From IMG/VR virus record IMGVR_UViG_3300025547_000008, positions 1 through 54,292 of that record: a DNA stretch of 54,292 nt; one strand, 5' to 3'. Shown here one piece after another: positions 9,101 to 16,096 of this stretch. The stretch's first letter is position 1; each line of letters begins with the position of its first letter. The DNA comes from a virus. A program made the position numbers and the translations under genes. The notes below the pieces were generated by a model. It searched no databases and was not told the origin of the DNA. It saw only the letters and a list, made by a program, of their open reading frames with translations.

Positions 9101-9889
9101 AGGTAATGTTTCATTTTCTATTACAGGAGTATATTTTGATATTACTTCGGCACTCTCGTCCTTGTCTATAACAAATGCATTTCTAATTTTAAGAGTTCCA
9201 CCTACCATGGAATTATTTAATTGAATATCACCTGGACTATGTAAAGTTACAACTTTTCCAGTATCGTCAAATGTTAAATATGAAGTACCATTTACGATTG
9301 AATACGCTAAACAAGTATAACATATTAACCTAAATTGTTCGTGAAAATCTGGATCATTTATTCCAGGATTTGGTCGTAATCTAATTTCTGTTCTTGAAGG
9401 TGATATTTCTTGTAACCAAAATTTATCTTCTTGTATGAGAAGTTCTATAAAATTATTATTTTCATCTTTTAATGGTTCTTCTACAGTTCCAGCATATATT
9501 TTACCATTTGTATCTACCCAATGTGGGTCATCTGACTGATAAATACTTCTATCATTTTTATAAACCAAAATAAACTTATCACTGCCACCAAGTTCTCGTA
9601 AAAAATTATAAACTATTTTATAAGTTCCCCTTTCATATCCAAGACTTCTAACATGAGAACCAACATCCAACTTTGGTGGAAGCGGATGTGGAAGTTTTCC
9701 TGATGCTATATAATTGTCTGATGTATCATATAAATGAAATTCTATAACATCAGTTGGTGATTCACCAAATGGTATAGGTTCGTCTCCAACATCTAATCCA
9801 GAAATACTTATCAAAGGAAGATTTTCAGAATTTAATCTTGATAATTTTCCAGTTACATTATCTAATGTTAATTGTTTTTTTCTTGGCAT
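3122..9889 (-). CDS. Giant tail-associated protein with gpI-like and LamG-like domains (2255 aa)
   Basis: The largest gene of the window. The domains seen, in approximate residue order, are as follows. Residues 1-170 are an N-terminal beta-rich region. Residues 265-420 are a carbohydrate-binding-module-like segment (SNGNFF ... NVQVEPG). Residues 820-940 are a second module of the same style (ITWWQKSD ... LWVENVQIQRT). Residues 1400-1500 resemble the phage P2 gpI/tail-tip fold: a helical run, then NNMPYFLKTKGTSRAINGLI and a Gly/Ile motif. Residues 1550-1750 are a concanavalin/LamG-like jelly roll. Residues about 1980-2095 hold three repeats of the form TGSYISASSEY...NYSNPF. It precedes the small paralogs and follows the gp6-like baseplate gene, so it probably links baseplate and fibres and may bind glycans. 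The domain calls are by eye. Confidence 0.85.
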   Translation of the reverse strand: MPRKKQLTLDNVTGKLSRLNSENLPLISISGLDVGDEPIPFGESPTDVIEFHLYDTSDNYIASGKLPHPLPPKLDVGSHVRSLGYERGTYKIVYNFLRELGGSDKFILVYKNDRSIYQSDDPHWVDTNGKIYAGTVEEPLKDENNNFIELLIQEDKFWLQEISPSRTEIRLRPNPGINDPDFHEQFRLICYTCLAYSIVNGTSYLTFDDTGKVVTLHSPGDIQLNNSMVGGTLKIRNAFVIDKDESAEVISKYTPVIENETLPISENLVSNGNFFDGNDITEKSLISNNHTIEKFSNPGNSAWTLKTTSNGSDNKYEVIVKGISNETYILSCWVYWSDDWTSNRELFSGKINKGDSEVNISSIENAGGTFETKIISGNEWKREYKTITIPENSDGTIKWLLGKTTVTETGIRYITNVQVEPGSVSGTPSPYMVSSRQEEMDSQTTGTISFIDDNKLYAEISNEDAGFISLMGEGGSRGSGKIIIKDAFVVDENFSEVTEIKVVDDISIKNSNATQITNYEGEFRKSKYHGDFPDIGNSTIKVWIQADHEFILYKVDSNGNESQLGSHNNWRQSKDFSTADFSLSDKLRLVTKNISGAAAFLAKITYKGTEYKTGDVDGDYVIDTESESNLSTTSPGVWKIIEADGSTSNLPGWKSLGLANSSGTWGSNNDPELEECEWIWNNGNRKNNLVWEWTPTFNITDEIWKAWDPALHKDAVQVENWSYGFNWFDWGGSVDIQNSRSRWHSGWLGYHAKWVQGEGQYGDTVMKFIDKNSQFDAPNHTSYDGPFKTGLNTVESQPMGLAHRWLGIAQTLPYEMASQGISVGDNITITWWQKSDTIKKGAMVGLLHHRKSEVGQYWGSNIGNHPSTLEEGSHHAWQREFQRYIPVSNTDEWEQVSYTAEVEEDWDLTKPTSLYVYGHYGPEGILWVENVQIQRTVISTTIDKIPVTEDLVAEIETIIDKNTIILKDTYENLAPNGSVFDNSTNIRPWNEFTEFSVDYTSSLYSVEPTFGTLRGDIAGISGNTITLLNSYEELGNEAGHDFDSYSLYDMQSINDENSNGFEKWFINSPRDTEEDLSKLIKFGPNNFSLITNFKLDTITYPEYPHSAVYKLYEPLQGDIKDQDFCSVVKEMIPPIEETCTLIPFIEEEISDIVLRTPEPGNVNSPIGTGKTEYKGYDSLTTTDSSIKESLENELLSGSLSIDINIDHFLFDNFIHFGSAEKRVRNFKYKLDLIEMYSDRSASLSGTLSGTGYLPLSGSSSYNPGLSPISGSTTQIAWWERKRRETINTFDKFENYMYNKSSSYSSSSIGIQHDNAWPKLSGTGTYSDPYINYRVTQSVAVDWYNNQIISSSVYDKQNMNRLRVNLPTFVQDDSENDLFLNFIDMIGHYFDDIWAFVKSMTDVHDRRDGVDSGLARDLLKPVAQSLGWEVYDGKDLVSIPRYILGMEQTGSETPWQFSGTSDRDISREIWSRIINNMPYFLKTKGTSRAINGLISCYGIPSSILRVVEYGGPKLPGQSAESFLTRKFTKALNFFGATNNTYVQNDTWQAVTQGDGATSRRPDTIEFRFKAVTGSNQVLVRRGTDWSIGLKDNGSSDQYGYVNFKLSGSRGYNEITSSALPVYDGEFYSVMLTRTSASGTHLSDDDTSQDVVYTLYTKKYDVGRSKIYLESTSEMTVSGSLGAVSQSYNTSYNGGGNTITIGGPESVDFGESFSGSMMEYRNWTTPLLESSFDNHVTAPISFDGNHPSASYTDLVTRYSFDDDKDLSVGVNQWFQDASADQSFTSSAVPYNFTSGLKDHFSSVVDETKMKVPNLGPSRRSSTKIRIEDDVRNDKIGNPILKFGESITTPAYDNAPIDSNKLGIYFSPSAPIDEDIILSMPDLDFDQYIGDPRDQYKEQYTGLVEARNLYWQKYSGPNNFWDYLRLLKYYDSSLYKQVKSLIPARANANVGIMIEPTVLERDKIIIGKKPILETAHHTTFIDTMAYISESSEYPNYDANINYSNPFKVSSKTNKTGSYISASSEYVPLETNMNYSNPFNVNFHTNETGSYISASAIHEDFTSNVNLYDPFKLNYKTQETGSSVVFSADLVSYNAPSHTFSEVASGTGSYVGKDILEMPALYGIGDRDESGWYGSDYYNATIQLGSQKSIFEEVVMPRIETNVTSYFNSEVEYHYSSSLSASLHNPYSSSFVLSDLDNKWDESLGTDRLFYLGCVQTNDTTVSDNGSRYEDKSAAVEITITSPTKLVTTDSPSTPLNVK

Positions 9890-10191
9890 TATAGTTCCGT
9901 AAATTCTCTGTCTATTATTTTATTTAAATCTTCATTTTCATCATAATCAAAATAACCATGAGACCAAGTAATCTTATTATTTTCTGGATGACCTGATCCA
10001 TCGGTTCCCTGTCCTGGGGTTATCTTTTCAAATAAAATTATATTTCCTGATGTTGAATCTCTTAAAATTCCATCTGTTAGATTTCCGGTGGTGGTTCTCT
10101 TTTGAATAACTTCTATATATTTTGCTTCATCGCGTCTTGTAATTTCTTGATAGAAATCATTAACCTTTAATTCTTCTTTGTTATATGGCAT
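9889..10191 (-). CDS. Small virion-operon protein (100 aa), unknown
   Basis: The start at 10191 (MPYNKEELKV) is preferred over an upstream in-frame ATG at 10263 because it has a GGAAAG ribosome site and avoids a 71-nt overlap with the preceding gene. The protein is polar, ends in an acidic stretch (DYDENEDLNK) and has a Gly-rich middle. Its stop overlaps the start of the giant tail protein, so the two are translationally coupled. No family is recognised; a baseplate or tail-fibre adaptor role is possible from context only. Confidence 0.75.
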   Translation of the reverse strand: MPYNKEELKVNDFYQEITRRDEAKYIEVIQKRTTTGNLTDGILRDSTSGNIILFEKITPGQGTDGSGHPENNKITWSHGYFDYDENEDLNKIIDREFTEL

Positions 10192-10192
10192 T

Positions 10193-11311
10193 TTATCTTT
10201 CCACTTTGAAACTGTTCTTTTCGTCAAAATATTGAACAGTTTCATCGGCAGTACCACTACCACTTACTATTTTATAATTTATTCTGTAAAATCGTTCTGA
10301 TTGTAATCCGTTCATCCAGAAGTTAAAATAGTTTCCGGTTGAATCACAACTAACTACTGAACCACTGCCAAACGGAACAATAACATCATCTGTATAAGCA
10401 TCTTTTATTTGATAATATGTACTGCCACTTGGAAGAGTTTTTACCGTATTATATCCGGTAGTATATTGAGTTGATGAATATGACCGTTCTGGAAACATTT
10501 CCCTACCAACAACTCTAAATTTTACTTTTGAATTTTCTTTATACTTTTCTCTAAACCCTCTCATATAAATTTGCACATCTTCTAAATTAGCTGATGATAA
10601 TGCTGTTAATGAACCAGTTACCCATTTTGAATCATCCCAAACTACTTCTAATTTTGGGGGATAAATTGTGTGAGTTTCCCTTGAGAAAAAACTGAAATTT
10701 CCATATCGTGTAGTATTTCCTTCTTCAACATCAGAATCAATATTTCCAATGCTACCACTTCTTTTTACCATAAATCCCTCGTTTGAAACTGTACTGTGTA
10801 ACCATTTCCACATAATATCAGTTACATCCATTCTTACATCTGCTGGTTCATTTGTAAAAGATTGTGATGCTTCGTATCCACTTCCACTATACCACGTTCC
10901 ACCAGATCCAGAAACAGTATTCCATTGGGTTCTTGTTATCCCATTATCTTTCCATTTCCAACCTGCTCCATCTTCTACGATTGGAGAAAGATTATATCTT
11001 CCAGATCCATTCTCCCATGATTGACTTACTGGATATGAGTATAAAGTTTGATCTACATTCAATGCAGATGAATTTGCATCAAATAAATTTAAATAAAATT
11101 TTGTGCTTGAACCGGAAGTTATTAAACCAGATGATACTGATTGAGAAATATAAGTTAAATCAAATTTAACGAGTGCTCTTGAAACATATATTTGAGTTCC
11201 GGCTACATTCATATCTTTTCTTATTTCTAAAATTTCATCCAACCCTGTATTCATGCTATGACTTTGTTCGTAAAGTGTTGTGTCCTTTTCACTAAATTCA
11301 AAATAATGCAT
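10193..11311 (-). CDS. DNRLRE-like virion protein (372 aa)
   Basis: The first 230 residues match the general pattern of DNRLRE domains: a strand with RALVKFDLTYI, a predicted beta-strand YLNLFDA, the tryptophan segment SQSWENGSGRY, DVTDIMWKWL, a Gly-Phe strand (NEGFMVKRSG), then an aromatic segment and PPKLEVVW. The remaining 140 residues are beta-rich, with many Ser/Gly/Thr. DNRLRE-type beta-sandwiches occur in surface and adhesion proteins. Between a gp6-like wedge gene and the giant tail protein, a role as a tail or fibre structural protein is likely. The start ATG at 11311 overlaps the upstream stop. Confidence 0.75.
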   Translation of the reverse strand: MHYFEFSEKDTTLYEQSHSMNTGLDEILEIRKDMNVAGTQIYVSRALVKFDLTYISQSVSSGLITSGSSTKFYLNLFDANSSALNVDQTLYSYPVSQSWENGSGRYNLSPIVEDGAGWKWKDNGITRTQWNTVSGSGGTWYSGSGYEASQSFTNEPADVRMDVTDIMWKWLHSTVSNEGFMVKRSGSIGNIDSDVEEGNTTRYGNFSFFSRETHTIYPPKLEVVWDDSKWVTGSLTALSSANLEDVQIYMRGFREKYKENSKVKFRVVGREMFPERSYSSTQYTTGYNTVKTLPSGSTYYQIKDAYTDDVIVPFGSGSVVSCDSTGNYFNFWMNGLQSERFYRINYKIVSGSGTADETVQYFDEKNSFKVER

Positions 11312-13239
11312 TATATATCTCCCAATACTCTTCCCCTAATATCTGTATCTGGGAATTTAATTTCAAAAATTGCTGGATCAACCGATGGGTAAACTGTCCC
11401 ATTAAATGTCGCACTTTGAATATCATAAATATTATCTGAATATCCAGAAGATGTTCCCCATTTGTTTTCTACTATAACCAACTCATCTCTATTTTCAAGA
11501 GGTTTAACTATTGTAGCTACACCATCAACTTTTAATAACTCTGAAGCTATTCCTGATAGAATAATTGGTTGATTTATTTGCCACCTATCTATATTAAAAT
11601 ATGTTTTTAGTGAATCTACACACTTCAACAATACTTCATTTTTATTAAATCCTTTTTTTGTATAAATTGCAAATTGCAATCCTATATTTATTACCCAAGC
11701 ATCTTTTAATTGAACTGCATCTGTCATCATTCTATATTGACTTAAATAAATTTTTACATTTTCTTTTACTGCAGTATTTAGTCCGACTAATTTTTTACTT
11801 TGATTATATCCCAACATATACATATTTAATGCTAATGGGTTTGGTTGAAATGTTGTATCTGACTCATTTTGACCTGTTGCAGAAACTTGTTCATCTTGGA
11901 TCATATAAACTTTAGATATATTGCCATATTTTGATGGTAATGAATATACACGAGTTATATAATCATCCTTGGTTACTGCACGACCTTGAGCTTGAAAATA
12001 TGCAAGTGCATTAGTTCGTACATTTTCTATTGTTTCACCACTACTACCACCTGTTGCTGGGTTTGGGTTAGTAACTGCTATAGAATTTTGAGTACTTGTT
12101 TTTAAACTCGCATCTAATGTTAAAGAATTATCAAACTCTGAACTTATCAATGAAATGTTATTTATTCCGTTTGATGCGACATTATCACTAATACCACCAC
12201 CGTAACTATATTTTATTGTTAATGTAGTATTTGTTGGAACTTGACCATACGTATCTGTATTTAAAAAGTTTGCTGGATCAAATGAAGTATCAAGAAAACT
12301 TGGAGTTCCTGGTAGACTAGACCCAACGTTATTTGGGTTTGGTATTATTTCTTCATCTGCTCCAGAAGCTACTCCTGAGCCGAACCTTAATTCGGTTTTT
12401 TCGTCTGTTCTAATGTAAGTTTTAAATCTCTTTGAAGTTTTTACAAGTTTCAATAAAAATGGTGCAAAATTTCTACCATTCACTAAATCTGGTGAATTCT
12501 TTGAAGTGTTTTCAAAGTCTGCATATACAGTATCTTGTGCTAAAAATGGGACTTCATACCATTTGTTTCCATCACTATCCGTTACTGAAATTATTTCTAA
12601 AATTGGAGTGTTTTGTAAAACTACTCTTTTATATTTTTCAGCAGAACCAAATGTAATATATTCAGTAGAAACCGTTCCACTTACAGCCTTTGCTGATTTT
12701 TTAAGTAACCACTTTGTAATGTTACCACTATCATCCACTTCAAATATGTCTTCTTGTCGTGGACTCATTGAACTTGAATTTCTAAAAATTACATCATCCA
12801 CACTTCTAAATACCGTGCCATTTGTTGAAGTTGCTTGTAATCCGTTGGATACATTAAGACAATAATCTTCATTTGGTTGCCGTTTTCCATCTACTACATT
12901 ATTTGGATCTGATGGAACGGTTTGGAACACGTCAAGTGTTACCGAAGATGGAGATGATAATTTGGGCTTATATCCATATCCTTGAACTATTTCATAAATT
13001 GTTTTCTTTTCTTCTGCAAATGATAATAAACTTTCTTTAAATTGTTCATCAATATAATATGATAAAACGTCTCCAACATATGATGCCATTTCTATAAACA
13101 TCATCCCAGGGTCTGCTTCATTAAAATCATTATATGTGTTTGGGAAATAGGTCTGTGCATATTCCATTAACCCATTCCTGAAACTACTAAAATCTTTATT
13201 TAAATATTTTACATCTCTGCTAAGTCCATGTTTAGCCAT
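11311..13239 (-). CDS. Baseplate wedge protein, T4 gp6-like (baseplate J family)
   Basis: At 642 residues it is close to T4 gp6 (660). The N-terminus is typical of the marine T4-like gp6 group: LNKDFSSFRNGLMEYAQTYF, then FNEADPGMMFIEMASYVGDV and LSYYIDEQFKESLL. A baseplate-J core follows in the second half: NALAYFQAQGRAVTKDDYIT and the C-terminal RWQINQPIILSGIASELLKV. gp6 proteins form the inner iris of the baseplate and change conformation on sheath contraction. It is directly downstream of the gp25-like gene, the conserved 25-6 order of T4-like baseplates. Confidence 0.92.
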   Translation of the reverse strand: MAKHGLSRDVKYLNKDFSSFRNGLMEYAQTYFPNTYNDFNEADPGMMFIEMASYVGDVLSYYIDEQFKESLLSFAEEKKTIYEIVQGYGYKPKLSSPSSVTLDVFQTVPSDPNNVVDGKRQPNEDYCLNVSNGLQATSTNGTVFRSVDDVIFRNSSSMSPRQEDIFEVDDSGNITKWLLKKSAKAVSGTVSTEYITFGSAEKYKRVVLQNTPILEIISVTDSDGNKWYEVPFLAQDTVYADFENTSKNSPDLVNGRNFAPFLLKLVKTSKRFKTYIRTDEKTELRFGSGVASGADEEIIPNPNNVGSSLPGTPSFLDTSFDPANFLNTDTYGQVPTNTTLTIKYSYGGGISDNVASNGINNISLISSEFDNSLTLDASLKTSTQNSIAVTNPNPATGGSSGETIENVRTNALAYFQAQGRAVTKDDYITRVYSLPSKYGNISKVYMIQDEQVSATGQNESDTTFQPNPLALNMYMLGYNQSKKLVGLNTAVKENVKIYLSQYRMMTDAVQLKDAWVINIGLQFAIYTKKGFNKNEVLLKCVDSLKTYFNIDRWQINQPIILSGIASELLKVDGVATIVKPLENRDELVIVENKWGTSSGYSDNIYDIQSATFNGTVYPSVDPAIFEIKFPDTDIRGRVLGDI

Positions 13240-13259
13240 TTAATTTCTCCATTGTATTG

Positions 13260-13694
13260 TCACTGTGCTAATTCACTATATGATTCAAATTGCTCAAAAC
13301 TTATAGACACTTGTGCAGACATTCCAGGTTCGAATGATAATCCAAAGTCTATTGATATATTTACTGTATTTCTTCCGTAATCTGGAAGTTCCACTTTAAG
13401 TTTTTTAATATTTACATATGGAAGCCATTGTTCCATAGATTCTCTAATTGCCTCCTCTAATTTATCATTTAAATTCTCATCCATTGGTTCAAAAATAACT
13501 TCATTTAATCTTGAACCAAATTCTGGTTGACCCACCCTTTCACCCTTCATAGTTTTCAATAAATTTACTATATTGTGTTTTGCCTGTTCAAGAGTTGTAT
13601 TTGTTTGAGTAAAATGACCAGTGTTGGAATATCCCATTGGTAAACTCAGACCAATGGATACATCTGGATTTAAATCTTTTTCTCTTGCTCCCAT
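13260..13694 (-). CDS. Baseplate wedge protein, T4 gp25-like
   Basis: The length (144 aa) and motifs fit the GPW/gp25 family: GHFTQTNTTLEQAKHNIVNL, then LKTMKGERVGQPEFGSRLNE (the family's GER..dp.fG hallmark), FEPMDENLNDKLEEAIRESM and the C-terminal beta segment. gp25 joins gp6 and gp53 in the wedge and starts sheath polymerisation. It lies immediately upstream of the gp6-like gene. The start ATG follows a weak AGGAGA site. Confidence 0.93.
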   Translation of the reverse strand: MGAREKDLNPDVSIGLSLPMGYSNTGHFTQTNTTLEQAKHNIVNLLKTMKGERVGQPEFGSRLNEVIFEPMDENLNDKLEEAIRESMEQWLPYVNIKKLKVELPDYGRNTVNISIDFGLSFEPGMSAQVSISFEQFESYSELAQ

Positions 13695-13704
13695 GTATAG
13701 TCTC

Positions 13705-14298
13705 CTACCTATTTATTGTTTCTTGACCAACTATTAACCCATCTTTTACTATAATTCTTTTTCTAATATATGATACAGTTCCATTTTCATTTTCAATAGT
13801 ATCAGTTACTATAAAATCTTCTGTTAATCCGATATCACCATCCTTTGATTTATAGCCACCAGTCCGTATCTTTCCATCAAATTTAATTTCTTTACGATTA
13901 AAAGTAATATTTAAACTATCAAAAATATTTCTAAATATTATTAACTGTTTTGCTGCATCAATATTTGATTTAGCTACTGTTCTAAATCTTTTTAGTAATC
14001 TTGATAATTTAGTTTTCTTAGTTTTAGGATTAGTTTGTACCCGTCTAATATTTAACTGTCCTTTTGGTGTTAAATATAAACTACCAGGTAACCTATTTTC
14101 TAAATAAGACTTATTATCAAGTTTATCTATCTCATCTTCACCAGTTAAATAGGAATGTATAGCATCAGCTTCTTCAGCTGCCAATTTAGCATTTTCTTTT
14201 CGTATTCTACGTTTAGTTTCAGTATCTTGATCCTTATAAATTCTATCATTTTTTATTTTTTCAAGTTTGTACTTTAAAAACTGTTTATCTAATGCCAT
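13705..14298 (-). CDS. Basic virion-operon protein (197 aa), unknown
   Basis: Lysine/arginine-rich N-terminal half with predicted helix (RRIRKENAKLAAEEADAIHS) and the segment KTKKTKLSRLLKRFRTVAKS. The C-terminal half is beta-rich (NGTVSYIRKRIIVKDGLIVG). No family is recognised. The position directly upstream of the gp25-like wedge gene in the baseplate operon suggests a baseplate or tail-assembly component. Co-transcribed with its neighbours with an 11-nt gap. Confidence 0.75.
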   Translation of the reverse strand: MALDKQFLKYKLEKIKNDRIYKDQDTETKRRIRKENAKLAAEEADAIHSYLTGEDEIDKLDNKSYLENRLPGSLYLTPKGQLNIRRVQTNPKTKKTKLSRLLKRFRTVAKSNIDAAKQLIIFRNIFDSLNITFNRKEIKFDGKIRTGGYKSKDGDIGLTEDFIVTDTIENENGTVSYIRKRIIVKDGLIVGQETINR

Positions 14299-14309
14299 TA
14301 TTTATCTCA

Positions 14310-14828
14310 TTATGGGCGGAAATGTTTTCCACCTTTTTTCTCGTCTATTGCCTTCATTACCTTTGAATAATCTCTTGTCAGTGCGTTTTGTACATGATCT
14401 GGAACACTTTCAACATTTACACCAGCTTTTTTTATCGATTCTACTGCTGCAATATCTCGTTTTTGCTGTTTGTCACCTTCAGTATTCATTCCGTAAGAAC
14501 CTGCTAATAAATCATTCATTTTATTTGTGTCGTAAGTTCCACCACCCATTGTTGGATAGTCATTAGTACCACCACCTTGAATTCCACCGACCGTTTCATT
14601 TAAAATATTATTGAGAACTTCATTTTCTGTATAATTGATTGTCTCGTGTTTCTTGGCCTTATATTGTTTTTTACTTGGCAAATTCAAGTGGTTCTCTGTT
14701 AAGGGCTTTGAAACTAATTCGGTAAGTGAAGATGATCTATCTTCCTTAATAAATATCTCGTTTACCTGTTTTTTCACTTCTTTACGGACTACAAGTTCAA
14801 TTATTTTTATTAACTCTTGTTTTTTCAT
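14310..14828 (-). CDS. Virion-operon protein with amphipathic N-terminal helix (172 aa), unknown
   Basis: The N-terminus (MKKQELIKIIELVVRKEVKK) is a charged amphipathic helix of the same style as the N-termini of two accessory proteins at 31.5-32.4 kb (MKITKTQLREMIREEI). The centre is a Gly-rich loop with GGIQGGGTNDYPTMGGGTYD. The C-terminus is charged (MKAIDEKKGGKHFRP). A similar N-terminal helix recurs in marine phage proteins, but its role is not known to me. Probably an assembly or internal virion protein by context. Confidence 0.7.
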   Translation of the reverse strand: MKKQELIKIIELVVRKEVKKQVNEIFIKEDRSSSLTELVSKPLTENHLNLPSKKQYKAKKHETINYTENEVLNNILNETVGGIQGGGTNDYPTMGGGTYDTNKMNDLLAGSYGMNTEGDKQQKRDIAAVESIKKAGVNVESVPDHVQNALTRDYSKVMKAIDEKKGGKHFRP

Positions 14829-14845
14829 TTTGTTATCTCCTATTA

Positions 14846-16096
14846 TTAAAACCCATCTAAATATTGTTTTAATTCGTCACTAGAAAAACATCTATCCAAT
14901 TCTTCTATTTGTTTTGCCAATTCTTCTGATAAGGCTGAAGTATCTGTTTCGTCAAAGTCCGTATCAGCATCTAATTCTTTCCAAGTTCCACCATTATCTT
15001 CACATTCTTTTTTCGTTGAGTGTTTTGTTATGGTACAGAAACCAGCAGATTCATCATCACCCATAGTTGGTGTTTCTTCTGTTATCTTCTTATACATATC
15101 TTGTAGGTCTTGAATATCCTTTGGATCTATCCACGTTCCACCAGCCGCTTCACAATCTTCTTTTGTCATTTCCCCAGCAACTTGTCCAGCACATTGTGCT
15201 AAAATTGACATTAATTGTGCTTGTAATACTGGGAGTATAGTACTAAATCTACCAATGGTCTGTAGTAACATACTAACTACCATATCCACTAATCCCATAA
15301 TATTTAATACTTCCATTAATTTTTCTACTATTGGAACAATAAATGGTGGTGTCCATTTTAAAATTTTTCTAACTATTTTTATGACCTTTTGAATAATCTT
15401 TATTACTTGAATTATTTGCTTTAGTACTGGCATCAATTCCATTATTGCCGCCATAACTTCCAATAATTTTTTTATAGTTGCCTTTACTGGTGGAGTACAA
15501 ACATCTTCTGGATTTATTGTTGCCCTAGCCATTATTTTATCTACTTCTGCATTTAACTTACCTAATGCTTGATTGAGTTTACCCATCATCTCTTGTATCT
15601 TTGCAGTAAATCCTGACAACATCCAAGCTTCTAAATCTGGAATTTCTAAATTGGACATTTTAAGTAACCATTCATTTTCATCTTCTGTTGGAACATTTAC
15701 ATTTCCTGACCCCACACAAAATCCTTTTAATGCACCATCATCGGGTTCTTCTCCACGTGTTTGTGGTGGTCCTTCTACGGCTGTTGATTCTTTTTGTGTT
15801 TTATATGGTGCACATTTTACCACACCGTCTTCAAGAACACATCCAACATGAAGTGAAGTTCCGACTGGTACATCTTCACCTTCATCATATTTCAATAAAT
15901 CATTACCGGTATCAGGCCATATAACTACTGCACCATCATCTCCAGCAACTCCATCAACTTCTACAAACTGATATGGCCAATATTCCTTTCCATTAAAAAT
16001 ACCACTTCCTTCAATTAATTCACATCCAGGTATTATAGGTTCTCCAGGACCGATTTCCACTCGCTGTCCGGCTATTGATTTACATCGTTTTGGCAC
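14846..16096 (-). CDS. Virion-operon protein with duplicated CxxxGGTW motif (416 aa), unknown
   Basis: Residues 1-140 are polar and Cys/Pro-rich. Residues about 150-310 are strongly helical and hydrophobic (repeated KIIQKVIKIVRKIL-type runs), suggesting a membrane-interacting or coiled tape-like core. The last 100 residues contain two copies of a short Cys/Trp motif: EDCEAAGGTWIDP and KECEDNGGTWKEL. Its start overlaps the stop of the gp5-like gene. It may be part of the baseplate hub or tail tip. No known family is assigned, and the hydrophobic centre could also be a holin-like or pore-forming region. Confidence 0.75.
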   Translation of the reverse strand: MPKRCKSIAGQRVEIGPGEPIIPGCELIEGSGIFNGKEYWPYQFVEVDGVAGDDGAVVIWPDTGNDLLKYDEGEDVPVGTSLHVGCVLEDGVVKCAPYKTQKESTAVEGPPQTRGEEPDDGALKGFCVGSGNVNVPTEDENEWLLKMSNLEIPDLEAWMLSGFTAKIQEMMGKLNQALGKLNAEVDKIMARATINPEDVCTPPVKATIKKLLEVMAAIMELMPVLKQIIQVIKIIQKVIKIVRKILKWTPPFIVPIVEKLMEVLNIMGLVDMVVSMLLQTIGRFSTILPVLQAQLMSILAQCAGQVAGEMTKEDCEAAGGTWIDPKDIQDLQDMYKKITEETPTMGDDESAGFCTITKHSTKKECEDNGGTWKELDADTDFDETDTSALSEELAKQIEELDRCFSSDELKQYLDGF

